Origin: Brachionus manjavacas
Taxonomy: Eukaryota > Rotifera > Eurotatoria > Ploima > Brachionidae
Length of the DNA stretch: 64,000 bases
Direction: 5' to 3'
Assembly: GCA_019054805.1 (NCBI GenBank)
Contig: JAHQIY010000007.1
Span: 625,501-689,500, forward strand
Below the pieces are notes generated by a model that worked only from the letters and a program-made list of their open reading frames with translations, had not been told where the DNA came from and searched no databases. The translations under genes and the position numbers were made by a program. Of this stretch, positions 1 through 12,120 are shown one piece after another (positions within the stretch are counted from its first letter, which is position 1; every line of letters starts with the position of its first letter).

Positions 1-1683
1 TTATGAAAACTTAAGCTATTACATTCATTCCTTGCAAAGCAATAAACAATCTTAAAATATCATTAGTTCCCTCGAATATGCGGAAAATTCTGATATCTCT
101 CAAGACTCTTTCCAACCCAGCGTCCTAAACCAAAAAAGTCAAAAATTTTTTTTTCCATTTCTAAATCATATTTCTTACCCTCATGAAACCCATTCCTCCC
201 AGAACCTGAACAGCTTCATCAGTTACTGCCCAGGCGCTTTCGGATGCAAACACTTTGCTAATAGCGGCTTCAATTTGGAATTCAAGTGATCCTTTGTCCA
301 TATTGGCAGAGAGCATGTAAGCCATTGATTCGGTAGCATATTGCAACATTGCCATGCGAGCCAGCTTCTCTTGAATAGCTCCATAGTGGATTATTTGCTT
401 GCCGAATTGATTACGATTAGTGGCGTGTTCAACAGCTTTGGCAATCGAAAATTTCATTGTGCCCGACAATGCTGCAGCCATGCCAAAACGGCCTGCATTT
501 AAAATATTCATTGCCACTTTAAATCCATTCCCGACACCACCTAATACATTCTCAGCTGGAATTTTGACATCTTCAAAATAAACTTCAGCTGTATTTGAAC
601 ACTTGATTCCCATTTTTTTTTCAGGAGGACCGTTTTTGACTCCACCGAATTTTCTCTCCACAATGAAAGCAGTCACTTTATCCTTTACTTCTCCAGTTTT
701 TTCATCTTTCACCGGTGTCTTAGCAAAAACAGTAAATATTTCGGCAAATCCACCTAAAAACGTTTATTTAATTAAATTTTTCAATTTAAATTTTTAAAAT
801 ACCATTGCTAATCCAAATTTTGCTACCATTAAGAATCCAATGTTTCCCATCTGCCGAAGGAACTGCTCTGGTTTTAATAGACTTATTGTAGAAATAAAAT
901 AATATCTTGATTAAGTAGTTTTTTAATTATAATTTACAGCAGCATCAGATCCACTTGCTGGTTCAGTTAAAGCAAAAGCAGCTACATTTTCTCCAGTTGC
1001 TAATTTTGGGAGATATTTCGCCTTTTGCTCAGGATTACCAAACAATAAAATTCCTTTAAAACCAATTGACTACAAAATTATTTTTATTGATTAGTAGGAA
1101 TTAAATTTTGTGTAAATTTTACCTGATGAGCGCCAAGAACAATTCCAACTCCCAAATCATGTGAACCAACAATCTCAACCAATCGAGCATATTGAGTGTT
1201 GTTTAAGCCTAAGCCATTGTGCTCGACTGGAGTTTGCAGACCAAAAGCACCAAGATCCTTAAGACCTTGCATGATATCATCTGGCACTGTCTCTAGTTTG
1301 TCATTTTTCAATGAGTCATTTTTTTCTTCGAAAAACTTAGCAGTCGGATCAACCAAAGACTGAAGAATGTCTCTTTGTTCTTCATTTAAGCTTGATGGAT
1401 ATGGAAAGATTTCGTCCAATCTCATTTGACCACGAAATAAATTCATGGCAAATGATGGAGATTCGACCAGTTTTTCGGAAGGCTTTTTTTCATTAGAGAC
1501 TTTAGCTTGAGCTTGAGCTGATTTAGGAGTACCAGTAGAAGCATATCGAACAAGGGCCCTGTCAAAATTTAAAATTTAATTGAATATTTCAAACAATATA
1601 TAATCTTACAGGTTAGACGTAATATTTAGCACTTGACCTGGCTTTTGGGATGCAATTAAGCAATTTGTTAAAATTTTGCTCAT
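1..1683 (-). CDS. ACADVL: Very-long-chain acyl-CoA dehydrogenase, mitochondrial (3' end beyond window)
   Basis: Catalyses the first, FAD-dependent step of mitochondrial beta-oxidation of long-chain acyl-CoAs at the inner membrane. Six exons on the minus strand: 1683-1610, 1558-1123, 1069-938, 881-803, 753-179 and 124-23, all GT-AG with consistent phase, giving 466 codons without a stop. The last visible exon ends at a GT donor (22-21), so the C-terminal membrane-binding region lies outside the window. The start at 1683 gives a basic, Ser/Thr-containing N-terminus that suits a mitochondrial transit peptide. Family marks seen: [11 protein letters not shown] and WISNGG (FAD/substrate loop), [23 protein letters not shown], and [13 protein letters not shown], whose Glu is the catalytic base in this family. 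It matches VLCAD better than ACAD9 or the short-chain forms across the whole length. 3' truncation is by the window edge only. Confidence 0.93.
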
Positions 1684-3851
1684 TTTTTTTCAAGTATAGG
1701 ATAAGTTTTTGCTGTTTCTAAAACAAAGATTTTATTTTAATTGAGTATTATATATTTTTTCAAATTCGGATCAAAGTACGATTTTTGGTGGGTGTAAGAA
1801 CTTATATAACCTAATATACAAAACGTTTAGATATCAAATTGACATAAAATAAAAAAAATTTGCTTTGAAATAATACATATATAAAACCCTTTTTGAAATA
1901 AATTAATTAAAAATAATTTTTTGAATAATTTTAAGTTTTGTCTAATTTCACAATTAATTTTACATATGAGCATAACAATATAGAAAAAAAAATTAATTAG
2001 TAATTTTTTTCCCTCAACATTTGATTTATACAATAAATTTGAAATTGCTAATAAACAAATACTGTGGCAGTAAATACTTCTTTTTTTTTATTGAATGCAT
2101 CAAACACTCAAAAAACTGCTTCTCGAATGTTTTTTTTTTCCATTTTCAACCATCATTTCATTTAATCAACCATCCATCTAAAATTATCACATGTTTTTAC
2201 TCTTTAAGATAAGATGACTTTTTAAAGTTTTTAAAAAATGGTAAAAAGAGTACAAAAAATTGATTAATTTTTTAAAAGGAAAATAAATATTTAACAAATT
2301 GGTTTTCCATTTAAAAAAAATAAAAAAAATATTTTTTTATTAATAAGTTTTCTACTAATATGGAATCAGTCCTTATTAAATTAATCGACTAAAATGAATT
2401 AGTTTTTTAAGAAAAATATACCCTTTTTACGCATGAAATTTCATGAAAAATTAACTTGACAGATAAAAGTTGCAATTAAATATTTAATTTTCTTAAAAAA
2501 TTAATTGAATTCAATAATATTTTTTGAATAATTTTTTAATTTAATAATTCAATTTTCAACTAAATTAAAAAAATAAAAAAATCAGAAAAATATCCTGTCA
2601 AAAGATTAAACAAAAATAAGAGTATCGTAACTATTTAGCACATGGGCGATAAAAATAAAGATTGAGGTTTTAGAGTTCGTATCAATTCAGAAAAACTTGA
2701 ATAGCTTTTTTAATAAAAAGAGATAATTTTGTTCTGTAAAATTCTTAATATTTAATTCTTAATATTGCTTGATTCGAAAATATATGTCTGCAAAAACTCA
2801 ACAATGCAACTGCACAGTTGATTAGAATACTTTATAATGGCGTGCAAAATGCAGAAAAATGTAGAATTTTTAAATAATTGTCCCTTTTCTATCCTAGCGA
2901 ATATCATCTCCTTTTCCAGTACCTTTTACAGCAACGGCTCTGATTTGACACAAGGGTTACAGTATCGAGTTGATCATCTATACCGCAATTATTACTTATT
3001 CGAAACACTTTTAATTAAATTATCTCTATTAGTTAAAAAAATTTAAAATTTTTCTAAATTGAAAAGATGGAATTGAAACAAACTTCACAACCACAGAAAG
3101 ATTTTGCTTTTCAATGAAACTCTGATGATATTTTAAGTCGGCTGAAATTGATTTTTATACCTTTGTCTTCTAGCTGGATCTTCTTCTTCTTGCCTTTCGA
3201 TTTTGAAAAACACATATTTACCTCACTTAAAGTAAGTTTTTTATACAGGTTTAATTTAATGAAGAAAAATTTTTAAATTTAACAAACATTACTTTACTTT
3301 ATTTTGATTTTTATTTGATCTTATTTTGTTTTATTTTATCTAACTTTATTTTTTTTTTTTTTAATTTATTCTGAAGAAGCTCTAGCTCGGTACAGAAAAC
3401 AAATAAATAAAAAAATAAAAATGAGATTTAACTATTAAAAAACCATTTCCTTTTTATTTTTTTTTTTTACTTTTTGGTATTTTTTTTTAAGCTCTTTTCC
3501 AAAAAGTACTCATAGGAGAATGTTCAAAAAAAATAAAACTAACATACAGTAAATAAAGTACAAAAAAGATTTTTGTTATTTTAAAATTCTCATTGTCTAA
3601 ACCTCATTTTTTGTTGAAATTTTTTAAAACTTCACTAAAAAAACTTTTTTTCATTGTTTTATCTAAAAATTTGATTTATTTTTAAAATAATTTATTTACC
3701 AAAATTTTTGTTTTTAAAGGGTAAGTAATTATTAAAAAAAAACAAAATGAATACTGTTTTTTCCATTTTCGCTTCTTAACACAAAAATAGACTAAACAGA
3801 AAAAAAGATAGCTAACAAAAAGACCAACATAAAATTTTAATATAATCGAAT
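1684..3851. other. Intergenic spacer with two repeat fragments
   Basis: AT-rich, homopolymer-rich spacer between the ACADVL start and the 3' end of the 4EHP gene. I see no coding exon. It holds a copy of a dispersed repeat at about 2878-3003 (related to copies at 17.1 and 20.4 kb) and, at about 2672-2765, a segment resembling the centre of the inverted-arm element at 24.2-24.5 kb. Confidence 0.6.
2878..3003 (+). repeat. Dispersed repeat family R1, copy 1
   Basis: This segment shares blocks with 20429-20560 (+) and with the reverse complement of 17155-17295: CCTTTTCTATCC, then TCTCCTTTTCCAGTACCTTTT, then a block around GGCTC-GAT-TGACACA, then GATCATCTA-ACCGCA. The three copies differ by point changes and small indels, so this is an old dispersed mobile-element fragment. 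The open frame across it is incidental. Confidence 0.7.
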
Positions 3852-4535
3852 TCATTTATCACAAAAAAGTGTATTTCGGAAACTAGAATTATCCTTGAGA
3901 CTGTCATTGTGGCTTTTGTACTCTAGGATTGTGCTAGGAGGCAAGTTAAGAATTCGTTTAAGAGTGTCTTTGATTCGAGAAGTAACAGCTTGATTGCTGC
4001 ATGTTTTGTTCCAAATTGATATGAGATCTTCCTGGTATCTGCATGACACAACGGCGCCACATATCTCTTCGCCTACCATAAACTGTTCACCTAAAATTGC
4101 TAAAATCAAATTTTCCCAGCATCGATTAGCAAGACCTTTTTTCAGTCTCACTATCCATTTTCCACCATTTTTATTCGCATCGTCTTCCCACAGAGGTCGA
4201 ATGCCATCTTTAAACATTAAAATATCCGCATGGCCTACCAAATCATGTGGTCGAGTCATATGAGCATAATAATACCAAAATTTTTCAACACTGTTAAATG
4301 TGCCAACTAATCTGAGATTGGCATCATAATTTGCAGGATTTGTTTGAGTCGTAGATGGATTGCTTGCATTCTTACTCGGACGCTTGGAAAACCAAAACGA
4401 ATACCCATACTCCAATGGTGATTGCGATATTTGGTTTAAAAAGAACAAAGGAGAGGGACTATTCTCTTTGTCAGTGCTTTCTTTTTTATCATCTGAACTT
4501 TGGTTCATTGTGGTTTCTTCAGGAGCGGAACTCAT
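3852..4535 (-). CDS. EIF4E2: eIF4E family member 2 / 4E homologous protein (4EHP)
   Basis: Cap-binding translational repressor that binds the mRNA 5' cap without eIF4G recruitment. Single uninterrupted frame of 227 residues; the ATG at 4535 opens an acidic low-complexity N-terminus (about residues 1-35) typical of 4EHP. The core runs from about residue 40 (YGYSFWFSKR) to 210. PLWEDDANKNGGKW carries the second cap-stacking Trp (W116). The first stacking position is Tyr (Y70, in ANYDANLRL), the class II feature that separates 4EHP from eIF4E, which has Trp there. Also present are RCWENLILAILGEQF and GEEICGAVVS, nearly identical to the animal 4EHPs I recall. Length is close to that of the vertebrate protein. 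The C-terminal tail after residue about 210 is divergent. No intron is needed. Confidence 0.95.
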   Translation of the reverse strand: MSSAPEETTMNQSSDDKKESTDKENSPSPLFFLNQISQSPLEYGYSFWFSKRPSKNASNPSTTQTNPANYDANLRLVGTFNSVEKFWYYYAHMTRPHDLVGHADILMFKDGIRPLWEDDANKNGGKWIVRLKKGLANRCWENLILAILGEQFMVGEEICGAVVSCRYQEDLISIWNKTCSNQAVTSRIKDTLKRILNLPPSTILEYKSHNDSLKDNSSFRNTLFCDK

Positions 4536-5439
4536 TTTCTAAATTAATCAATATAGCTAGAAATTTATAAATGCAAAATTAACAAAAATAAAAATTGAAT
4601 TAATAAGAGAAAATTATGCCAAATATTAATAAAATCTTTTCTGTGTGTGTGTGTTTGCTTTAAAAAAAAGATATTTTTTTTTCAAATAAAACTTAATTTC
4701 AAATGGGTCTTGCAATTTAATAACTTTTTTAAATGAATGTTTGAAAAGCAAATTAAAATTTACTTTGCATTTTTATTTTGAAATTATTTTACTTTTAAAT
4801 TTTATAAACTTATTTGAAAAGATAATCTTGTTTACTGAAGTGAATATTGATAAATTTCTTTGAATAAATCTTTTGAATTTATTTAAAATAATGCTTTTTT
4901 AGCTATTTTTCGTTAAATTGATTCGTTCAAAGAGACTTCTAAATCCCTCTTAATAAAAAAGAAAAAATTTTACTTTTAAAAATTAAAATTAAATTTAAAT
5001 AAGTTTTATTATTGAATTGTAGCAATGAAAATGTAAATCTAATTTAAAATTTCTTAATTTGGAAATTGTTTAATGTGCTTTCTCTTTATTCAAATAATTT
5101 TTACAAAAAAAAAAAGAAAAAAATAACCACGAAAAAAAAGCTTACAAAATTTAATAATTTCTTTTAGAAAATTCAATTTCAATTTAAATTTTTCACTAAA
5201 AAAAATTAAAAAAAGACCAAACAGAATATTAAACGACAATTACAGCCTCGTATAAACCGAAAGAATAAAATATACCATAAAAGATACAAAATTTTTTAGG
5301 CTTAACCTTTGTTTTTTTTCTATTAAATAAATCTCTAAATCAAATACTCATAATTATCTTAAATAATTCCGAAACAAGTCTAATTTACAATCAAAAAACT
5401 TTATCCAAATTCGAAAACAATGCTTAAAAATACTCGGTT
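4536..5439. other. Intergenic spacer, nothing recognised
   Basis: Very AT-rich spacer between the 4EHP start and the UBXN7 stop. It contains a short TG run near 4641 and poly-A/T tracts. I see no conserved coding stretch, RNA gene or repeat shared with the rest of the window. It should include the 3' untranslated region of UBXN7 and the promoter of the 4EHP gene. Confidence 0.6.
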
Positions 5440-7160
5440 TTATAGTTCTTGTAATAAAAGAAAAACTCTTGGGAACAAATTGAGCTCTTTGAAGGATTTA
5501 TTCTCATTCTCCAAGTTAAATAGGTTTCTCGATTGGTTGGTAATTATCAAATTGGACAAATCCTTGGATATATTGGTAGTTTGACTCGAACTTGGCTCAC
5601 TCGGCTCTGAACTTTTGATGGTTGGCATTAGTCTCTCGATTAGTTCGTGGGTGTTATTCTCGAAACCTTGCTTTTTCAAATAATTGACCAATTCTTTAAA
5701 TTTGCACTCGCCATTGCTACAAAAGTCCAATCGATCTCCATTTGGGTAGAGGATACGAATGACACAATCTTTTTTGTTCAAGTCCGGGGTTTCGAATCTG
5801 AGCATTTTGGGCTGGTAATTGTCCTCCACATCTACTTTTTGTTGTTTGACATCTTCTTCGTCTGAGCTCTCTAGTCTGTTCGTCTTTGTTTTTATAATTT
5901 TTATACTTTCTTCACTTGAATTGCTGTCCTCACCATTCAGATCCTTGATGAGCTCACTAGCCTTTATGGTCTTTTTGGGCTCCGGTTCTTCACTCTTCTC
6001 TACTTCAATTACATTTTCAGATTCACCATTCTCTTGGTCGCTGTTAATCGGCATATCATGTTCGGCCAAAAAATTTGTCACCTTTTCACAGAAAATAAAC
6101 TGATCCAATTTGTTGGTGTTATTAAATTGCATCACATTTTCACCGGTCCTGGGATCAAGAATAGCTATAAAGGGATAGGTGTTTATTCGGTAATAATTAA
6201 TCATTTTTTTTCCGTCTATGGAATCAAAGTAGAGCTGGACAAAAAGAAAGTTAGCCTTTATTATTTCTTTAACGGCGTCTTGGCGCCACAAATCTCTGTT
6301 CAAACACTGACATGCAAAATCACTCTGATCTTGAACATTTATTAGAATCCAGAGATTTTTTTTGCAAGCTTCCACCTTGGACATTTCAAATGATCCTCTG
6401 TACAAAAGATCAACCGGAGGTTTGTACAATGCTGCCAATGATTTAGCCTTACTACTGTGACTGCTACACGGTAGACTATCTTCATCTAAAAAATTGAGTT
6501 TATTAATTGAGTTTATTAATTGAGTTTATTTAAAAAAAATAAAAATTAATTAGTATTGCCTGGTTGAAAGTTGTCGAAAGCGCTCCGAACCCGTTTTGCA
6601 TGGGGTTCCACAGACAAAGCTTAATTTTGGAAAAAAATTATTTTTTTTTTTATTTTTTTTTTATTACCATATGGATCATAGTCAAGTAATTTTTCCGATT
6701 TTGGTTGGATTGGTGCTCGCACATTGTCATCCGATGCGTAAATTGAATCCGAGGAATTTGTATCCTCAACATGATTGATAGTCCGCTTGAGTCCGTTCTT
6801 ATTTTTTGGGTTATTTTCAGCTGCGTTGGAAAAATGTAATTCTATCGCTTGCTCTAAATTGTGATTCACTGCTTCCAAAAGTCGTGTTGCTTCGACACGT
6901 GATAATCCTGTAAGGGACTCTAGTTTATTCAGCTTGTCTTGGTCATTTTTACCATTTGAATATGTTTTTTTTAGGTTAGCTGTTTCTATAGGTTTGATAT
7001 CATCAGAGTCTGATTCACTTGAGCTGTCGTTGATTTTGTGAACAGTTACTTTGGCTCGACTGGACCGCACTGGTCTTGAAGAACCATTTGAAGAGCTCGA
7101 TGCCGGATTTGAATTGGTCGAACGAGTGGTTCTTCGTGGACGATTGGTGTTGGATGACAT
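5440..7160 (-). CDS. UBXN7: UBX domain-containing protein 7 (UBA-UAS-UBX p97 adaptor)
   Basis: Adaptor that links the p97/VCP segregase to ubiquitylated substrates and cullin ligases. Exons 7160-6668, 6619-6560 and 6485-5440 give 532 residues. Order: Ser/Arg-rich head with acidic patch; UBA-like domain about 75-115 (LTGLSRVEATRLLEA); linker with RVRSAFDNFQP, matching the human RSIFDGFRDFQ; UAS thioredoxin-like domain about 215-327 (FACQCLNRDLW, ILDPRTGE); acidic linker; UBX fold about 424-532. The second intron starts with GC (6559-6558) rather than GT; the reading requires it and the residues on both sides match the family. Two oddities: no obvious UIM helix between UAS and UBX, and the UBX loop that normally carries Phe-Pro-Arg reads Leu-Met-Pro-Thr, followed by about 40 extra Ser/Asn-rich residues (about 472-512). 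Confidence 0.9.
6493..6531. repeat. Short tandem repeat in UBXN7 intron 2
   Basis: Three head-to-tail copies of a 13-base unit (ATTGAGTTTATTA, last copy with one changed base) just upstream of the exon 3 acceptor. Likely slippage; no functional claim. Confidence 0.8.
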
Positions 7161-10100
7161 TGTGATTTTGGAAAAAGTATGTTTTTTATTTAAAGAGAGA
7201 ATACTTTGAGGAAAATATTTATGCTGTTTAGAGCGTATTTTTATATTAAGATATAATGTTAAATTTATTATTTATGCATATATTGAAATTGCAAAAAAAT
7301 AAATAATTATTTTTGAAATTTTCCTTTTTTTTGAATTCGCACATTATTTTATAATAACATTCGAAGGCAAATGACTTATTAAATTAGGAGTCAATTCTTG
7401 ATTCAATTTTAATATTTATTATTTCTCTAAATAGCTTTCATAGTTCTATGCTGATTTGATTTTGTCTTTGAATGTTAGATTTGATTGATTTTATGCAACT
7501 ATCTGAATGTTAAAAAATAATGTTTCTTGTATAAAAGCATTAATCTGATTAAATTACCACCATTTGGTATAAAATGTCTGTTTAAAAAAAACTAAATCAA
7601 AAATTAGAATATATTGGTAACGAAAAAAAATTAATATATCGAAAATTTTACGATTTTTGAATATTTCAAGTTAAATTTGAATATTGAATATTTCAAGTTA
7701 AACAAAAATTGAATTTTCAATTCAATTTTTGTTTTGATTGCTAAAAATCCTTACATTAGAAATACGAATTTTTTAGACCTTATCTTTTTTTAAGTAAATT
7801 TTAGTTTTAATTAAAAATTTATTAAATTGCTTTTAAAGACATACTTAATGAAAGAACATAGGTTTAAAATTATAGACATAAGACTTTTTTTAATATTTCT
7901 AATTAATCTTTTTTAAAACTATTAAATATTTAGCATCTTAAATTACAATAATTTGGATCTAAGTTCTCATTTTTGTTTGGGATCATTTTCCTTTGCAACT
8001 TAAATGGGATCATTTACCTTTAATTATATTTTTAAAGAATATATTTTTTGGTAGAAGCTAATTTTATTCTTTCGTATTTAATTCTAATAAAAAAAGACGG
8101 TTTTTTAAATAAGCATAATTTTTATTTTACAAAAAATTAAATCACCCGAAAAAAAAATAAAAATCAATGATTTAAATAAAAAATATTAACACATTTTTGT
8201 GTTAATATTTCACATATAATTTCACATTTTAACTAAATTTAATTATTTTAAAGTCTTGTTCTTGTAGTTAAATTTGATTGAAAAATTTTGGCTTCGGTGG
8301 ACGTCCTCGTCGGCATTTTTGAGCTAATGGTTGAAATGAAGTGCTTGAAGCTACTTGATCTGAATTACTAAGAGGCACCGGTATTGAATTTTTAATAATT
8401 TTTTCAATATAATTTGATGTTTATCACACAGACAAGATTTTTAAAATATTTTTTCGGTTTTGTTTTTGATAATTAGATTATCTTTATTTATCCAATTGAC
8501 GTCATCAATGTTTCAATCTTTGAAATCTTTAATTCATTGATGAAACGATAAAAAGATTGTGGAATAGTCGTTAAGAAACCGACTTTCTCTCTTTTTTTAG
8601 GCTAGTATAACTTCGCTTATACTTGTAACAGTATCGGTATCGTCGTTATTTGCATAGATTGGTCTTGGAATATCAAGAATATTTTTTTAATTTTTAACAT
8701 TTTCTTGAAAATAAATGTTATATTTTAACTGGCAACATTTATCTACTGAAGAAAAACTTTATCTGCTAATAAATTAATTTGCCACTAAAAAAATAATTAC
8801 CTACAATATTTTTATCAATTAAAAATTAGATACTTAAAAAAAAAACGATGATGATCAAATTTAGACAAAAAAATTGTTAATCAAATATATTTAATCGATG
8901 TTATAATTAATTATTTATTGTAAAACTTTATAAAACTATAAAAAAAAATAAAACGAAAGTAATTATAGTAAAATTATAGGTTTAAATACAATAGAATAAA
9001 AAATTGATAAAATGAAAAAGTCTTGCTTACAATATTTATTGCCGATTTTCTTGAGTTTTATTTAAATAAAATAAAATTGATTATTGGATTTAAATAAACT
9101 AAAAAACATCACATTAAAAGCGATGGTGAAATATCATTAATTTTGAGGCAACAAAATTTAATGGATCACCAGATAACTTTGAGCTTTTAATTCAGAAACA
9201 AATAAATGATACATTACAAATAAGGTTTTGCAGCTTTTAGTCATATCTGCTTTCATCCATGAAAAAAAAACCAAAAGTGACTATTTCATACCAAAACAAC
9301 TAAATTTAGACATTTAATGATCGTAAAAATTTCTATGCTAGGTATTTTTATTTAAATTTAAAATCGAAATTTCTTAAAATAGATAATATCCGATTTAATG
9401 GGCTTGAAACTAAATTTAGATTTTTAGCTATTTAAATAATTAAATTGGATTTTTTCCGAGTTACATAAAAATATATTTTGCTCTTGATCGAAGAATTTCG
9501 TCGCTAGATTAAAATAATTAAAGCAATTTTGTTTTATTGATTTAAAAGTAATTTGTATGCAAAATTTTAATTTTATAAAATTTCTAATCTATTCAAATAG
9601 TTAAATATTTTTTTTTGATATTTTTGGTTTTCATTCTGTAAATGTTTCAGCCTAAATTTTCTTTTAGATGATGAATCGTATAATAATGCTCATTTAAAAA
9701 AAGAAAATCAGGAAAAAATAATCTAAAATTAGAAAATAAAAAGAAAGTGCCAAACTTTTTATTAATTTTGTGAATTTATATCTTCAAAGTTGAAATTAAA
9801 ATGTTCAAACTTTTTTTACACGGATTCCTAACTAAGTTAAAATGAAATTAGATATTATTTTAGAATTATTTAATTACTTTAACGCTAAAATAAAGATAAT
9901 AATAAAAATAAGTAAAATTTAGACTTAAACTTAGTAATAAAAGTAAGACAGCGCGTGGAGATTAGATTTAAAACCGCTTTTTATACCGCACATTGTGCAT
10001 TTAAAGATCATTCGAATTTTTTTTCTTAAATAAGAAACAAAAAGCTCCTCAATAGATTTGTAAATATTTCACCAAATTTTAGATTCATTTTTTAAAGACG

Positions 10101-10358
10101 AATGACATTTTAATGTTTTACGTAAGAGCTTCTTAAATGAACTTTTTGCTTAAAGTTAAAAACATTTAAATAAAATAATCAGTTTTAATCAATCCTTGAT
10201 CATAATTTACATTCTGAGTTTATTTTACTTTCTAGACACAAATCTAAATCTTGTAAGATAGGTAAAGTTTATAGTGAATAAGATTTATGGATTTGTTGAC
10301 TATTTAAAGAATTTCCTATCCCAAATAAAATAAAATTTAAAAATTTAGAATTTTAAAA
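7161..10358. other. Intergenic region, essentially empty
   Basis: 3.2 kb of AT-rich sequence between the UBXN7 and Na,K-ATPase beta starts; the two genes are divergent, so it must include both promoters. I see no recognisable gene except a possible short AT-hook reading frame near 8.3 kb (listed separately). A slightly less AT-rich patch at about 8270-8690 is the only compositional break. Confidence 0.55.
8268..8423 (-). other. Possible terminal exon or relic encoding an AT-hook
   Basis: A minus-strand frame of about 50 codons ends in a run containing CRRGRPPKPKF before the stop at 8270-8268. The R-G-R-P-P core is the classical AT-hook minor-groove DNA-binding motif. No ATG, clear acceptor or partner exon is visible. 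A further minus-strand open stretch at about 8685-8599 (reading DIPRPIYANNDDTDTV) could belong to the same decayed or spliced unit. A real gene fragment and a coincidence are both possible. Confidence 0.25.
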
Positions 10359-11372
10359 ATGGATAAAAATGATGTGCCAGTGACTCATCCAAATAAATTG
10401 AGACAACACTTGGACGGTGTGATTAAAAATGCCAAAAGCTTTCAAAAATTTTTGTTGAACAAAGAAACAAATGAATTTCTAGGCCGTGATGGTTTGAGCT
10501 GGGCCAAAATAACTTTTTTTTATTTTATTTTTTACGCGGCATTATCTTCTCTTTTTGTTGGATATTTGGCAATTTATGTTACCACTACTATTGGAGATGA
10601 TAGACCAAAGTATGTGGCTGAACAGAGTACAATGGCTTCAAGGAATAGATTAAACCCGGGACTGGGCTTTCGACCTCAAATAGACATCGAAGACATGCTA
10701 ATTTTTTACGAGCAAGATGATGAAAATCAGGAAAAATTGACCAGAAATTTAGACATATTTTTAGCGAAAAAATACGAATCACTCTCTCAAACTGGAACCG
10801 CAATTGATGACTGTGAAAATCAAGATTTAGAAGAATTGAGAAATAAATTCAAAAATGATCTAGCTTATTGTCAATATGATTACAAGAGAATTTTAGAAGG
10901 CACTTCATGTGATCCAGCTAGAGACTATGGATATGAAACTGGACCATGCGTTCTTTTAAAATTGAATAAAATTTTTGAATGGATTCCACAGCCTTTCGAA
11001 AATTTTGAAAAGTTTCCGCTAGATTCTTCCCTTCTCCTGAATAGAACCGATTTACTCACAAACAATGTAATAGTTTCATGCGATGGTGAGCATCCAGCTG
11101 ATCAAGATGCATTAAGACAGGCGAAAATTAGCTACTATTCAGCGAATTCAAAAATTTTGAGTTTTGAAAAATTAGGTCTTTTACCAAATTATTATTATCC
11201 TTTTCTAAATCAACCAGGATATAAAGCGCCTCTTGTTTTTATTCATTTTCAAAACATACCTCAAAATCAATTGATACTTGTTTTATGCAAAGCATATTCT
11301 GCTAATATCGATTCCGAGGATAAAATTAATTTAAGAGGGATGGTGAGACTCCAGTTGTTTGAAAAAAACTAA
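10359..11372 (+). CDS. ATP1B: Sodium/potassium-transporting ATPase subunit beta
   Basis: Type II glycoprotein subunit needed for folding, plasma-membrane delivery and K+ affinity of the Na,K-ATPase alpha subunit. Single uninterrupted frame of 337 residues; the first ATG gives the short cytosolic tail. One membrane segment at about 51-75 (ITFFYFIFYAALSSLF) carries the Phe/Tyr-rich beta pattern. The ectodomain has the conserved cysteines: AYCQYDYKR, GTSCDPARDYGY, GPCVLLKLNKIFEW, VSCDGEHPADQ and LVLCKAYS, plus the earlier DDCENQD. NRT (in LLLNRTDLL) is an N-glycosylation site. GYKAPLVFIHF and the final INLRGMVRLQLF match the last beta strands. Insect nervana genes are similar, but I cannot assign a specific paralogue. 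Poly(A) signals AATAAA occur downstream (around 11440-11680). Intronless here, while its neighbours are spliced. Confidence 0.93.
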   Translation: MDKNDVPVTHPNKLRQHLDGVIKNAKSFQKFLLNKETNEFLGRDGLSWAKITFFYFIFYAALSSLFVGYLAIYVTTTIGDDRPKYVAEQSTMASRNRLNPGLGFRPQIDIEDMLIFYEQDDENQEKLTRNLDIFLAKKYESLSQTGTAIDDCENQDLEELRNKFKNDLAYCQYDYKRILEGTSCDPARDYGYETGPCVLLKLNKIFEWIPQPFENFEKFPLDSSLLLNRTDLLTNNVIVSCDGEHPADQDALRQAKISYYSANSKILSFEKLGLLPNYYYPFLNQPGYKAPLVFIHFQNIPQNQLILVLCKAYSANIDSEDKINLRGMVRLQLFEKN

Positions 11373-12120
11373 TTTAAAGAAAAATTTAAATTTTTTTTGC
11401 TACTTGAAGAATTTAATGAAATTAAGTTTAGTTTTAATAATAAAAATTTAAATTCCAACTCTTTTTTTTAGAAGGTTTAAAAAGTGCTTTTTGGTTAATG
11501 ATATATATTTAAATGCTAATTTAAATTTCGTTTTTATAAAAACTTATATTTAATTTAAGAAATATTGTTCAATAAAATTCATAAACAAATTTAATTAAGA
11601 AAAAAAGGTTTAATGAATTTTCGTTTTAATCATGTGTATTCTATAATATATAGTTGCACATTTTTGTGGAATAATAAAGCAATTAATGCTGAATCAACAA
11701 GTAGGTATCCTAACCTGACCGTAGATTAAAAATTGAAAGTAAAAAATTAAATTAGAAGCAAAATAATTTAAGTTTTTGAGTTATGGTTCAGCGACAAACA
11801 TTAGGATAAAACAAAAATTTAAAAAACTAAAATAAGTTTTATTTTATTGATTCTAAATAATGGTACCGGATTAAAATTAAATATTTTGATAAAATTGCCA
11901 TATTGAAAATTATTTGAGTTAAGTTTTTGGATTTTTTTTTAAAAATATGATTAGAAATAGAAAAAAAATTACTAATTAGAATTTTTTTACAAACTAGAAA
12001 GAGATTTCTTTGTCATTTTCATTCTTTTATTTTCTATCATCTGTTCATTTGTTAATCTTGGTCTACCGATCTTTTATGATAAGGAACATCTTTTTCAATG
12101 CTAAAAAATGATGACTCTGT

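Noticed and set aside
2837..3046. Plus-strand frame of 69 codons
   Set aside because: It overlies repeat R1; the other two copies do not keep the frame, so it is incidental.
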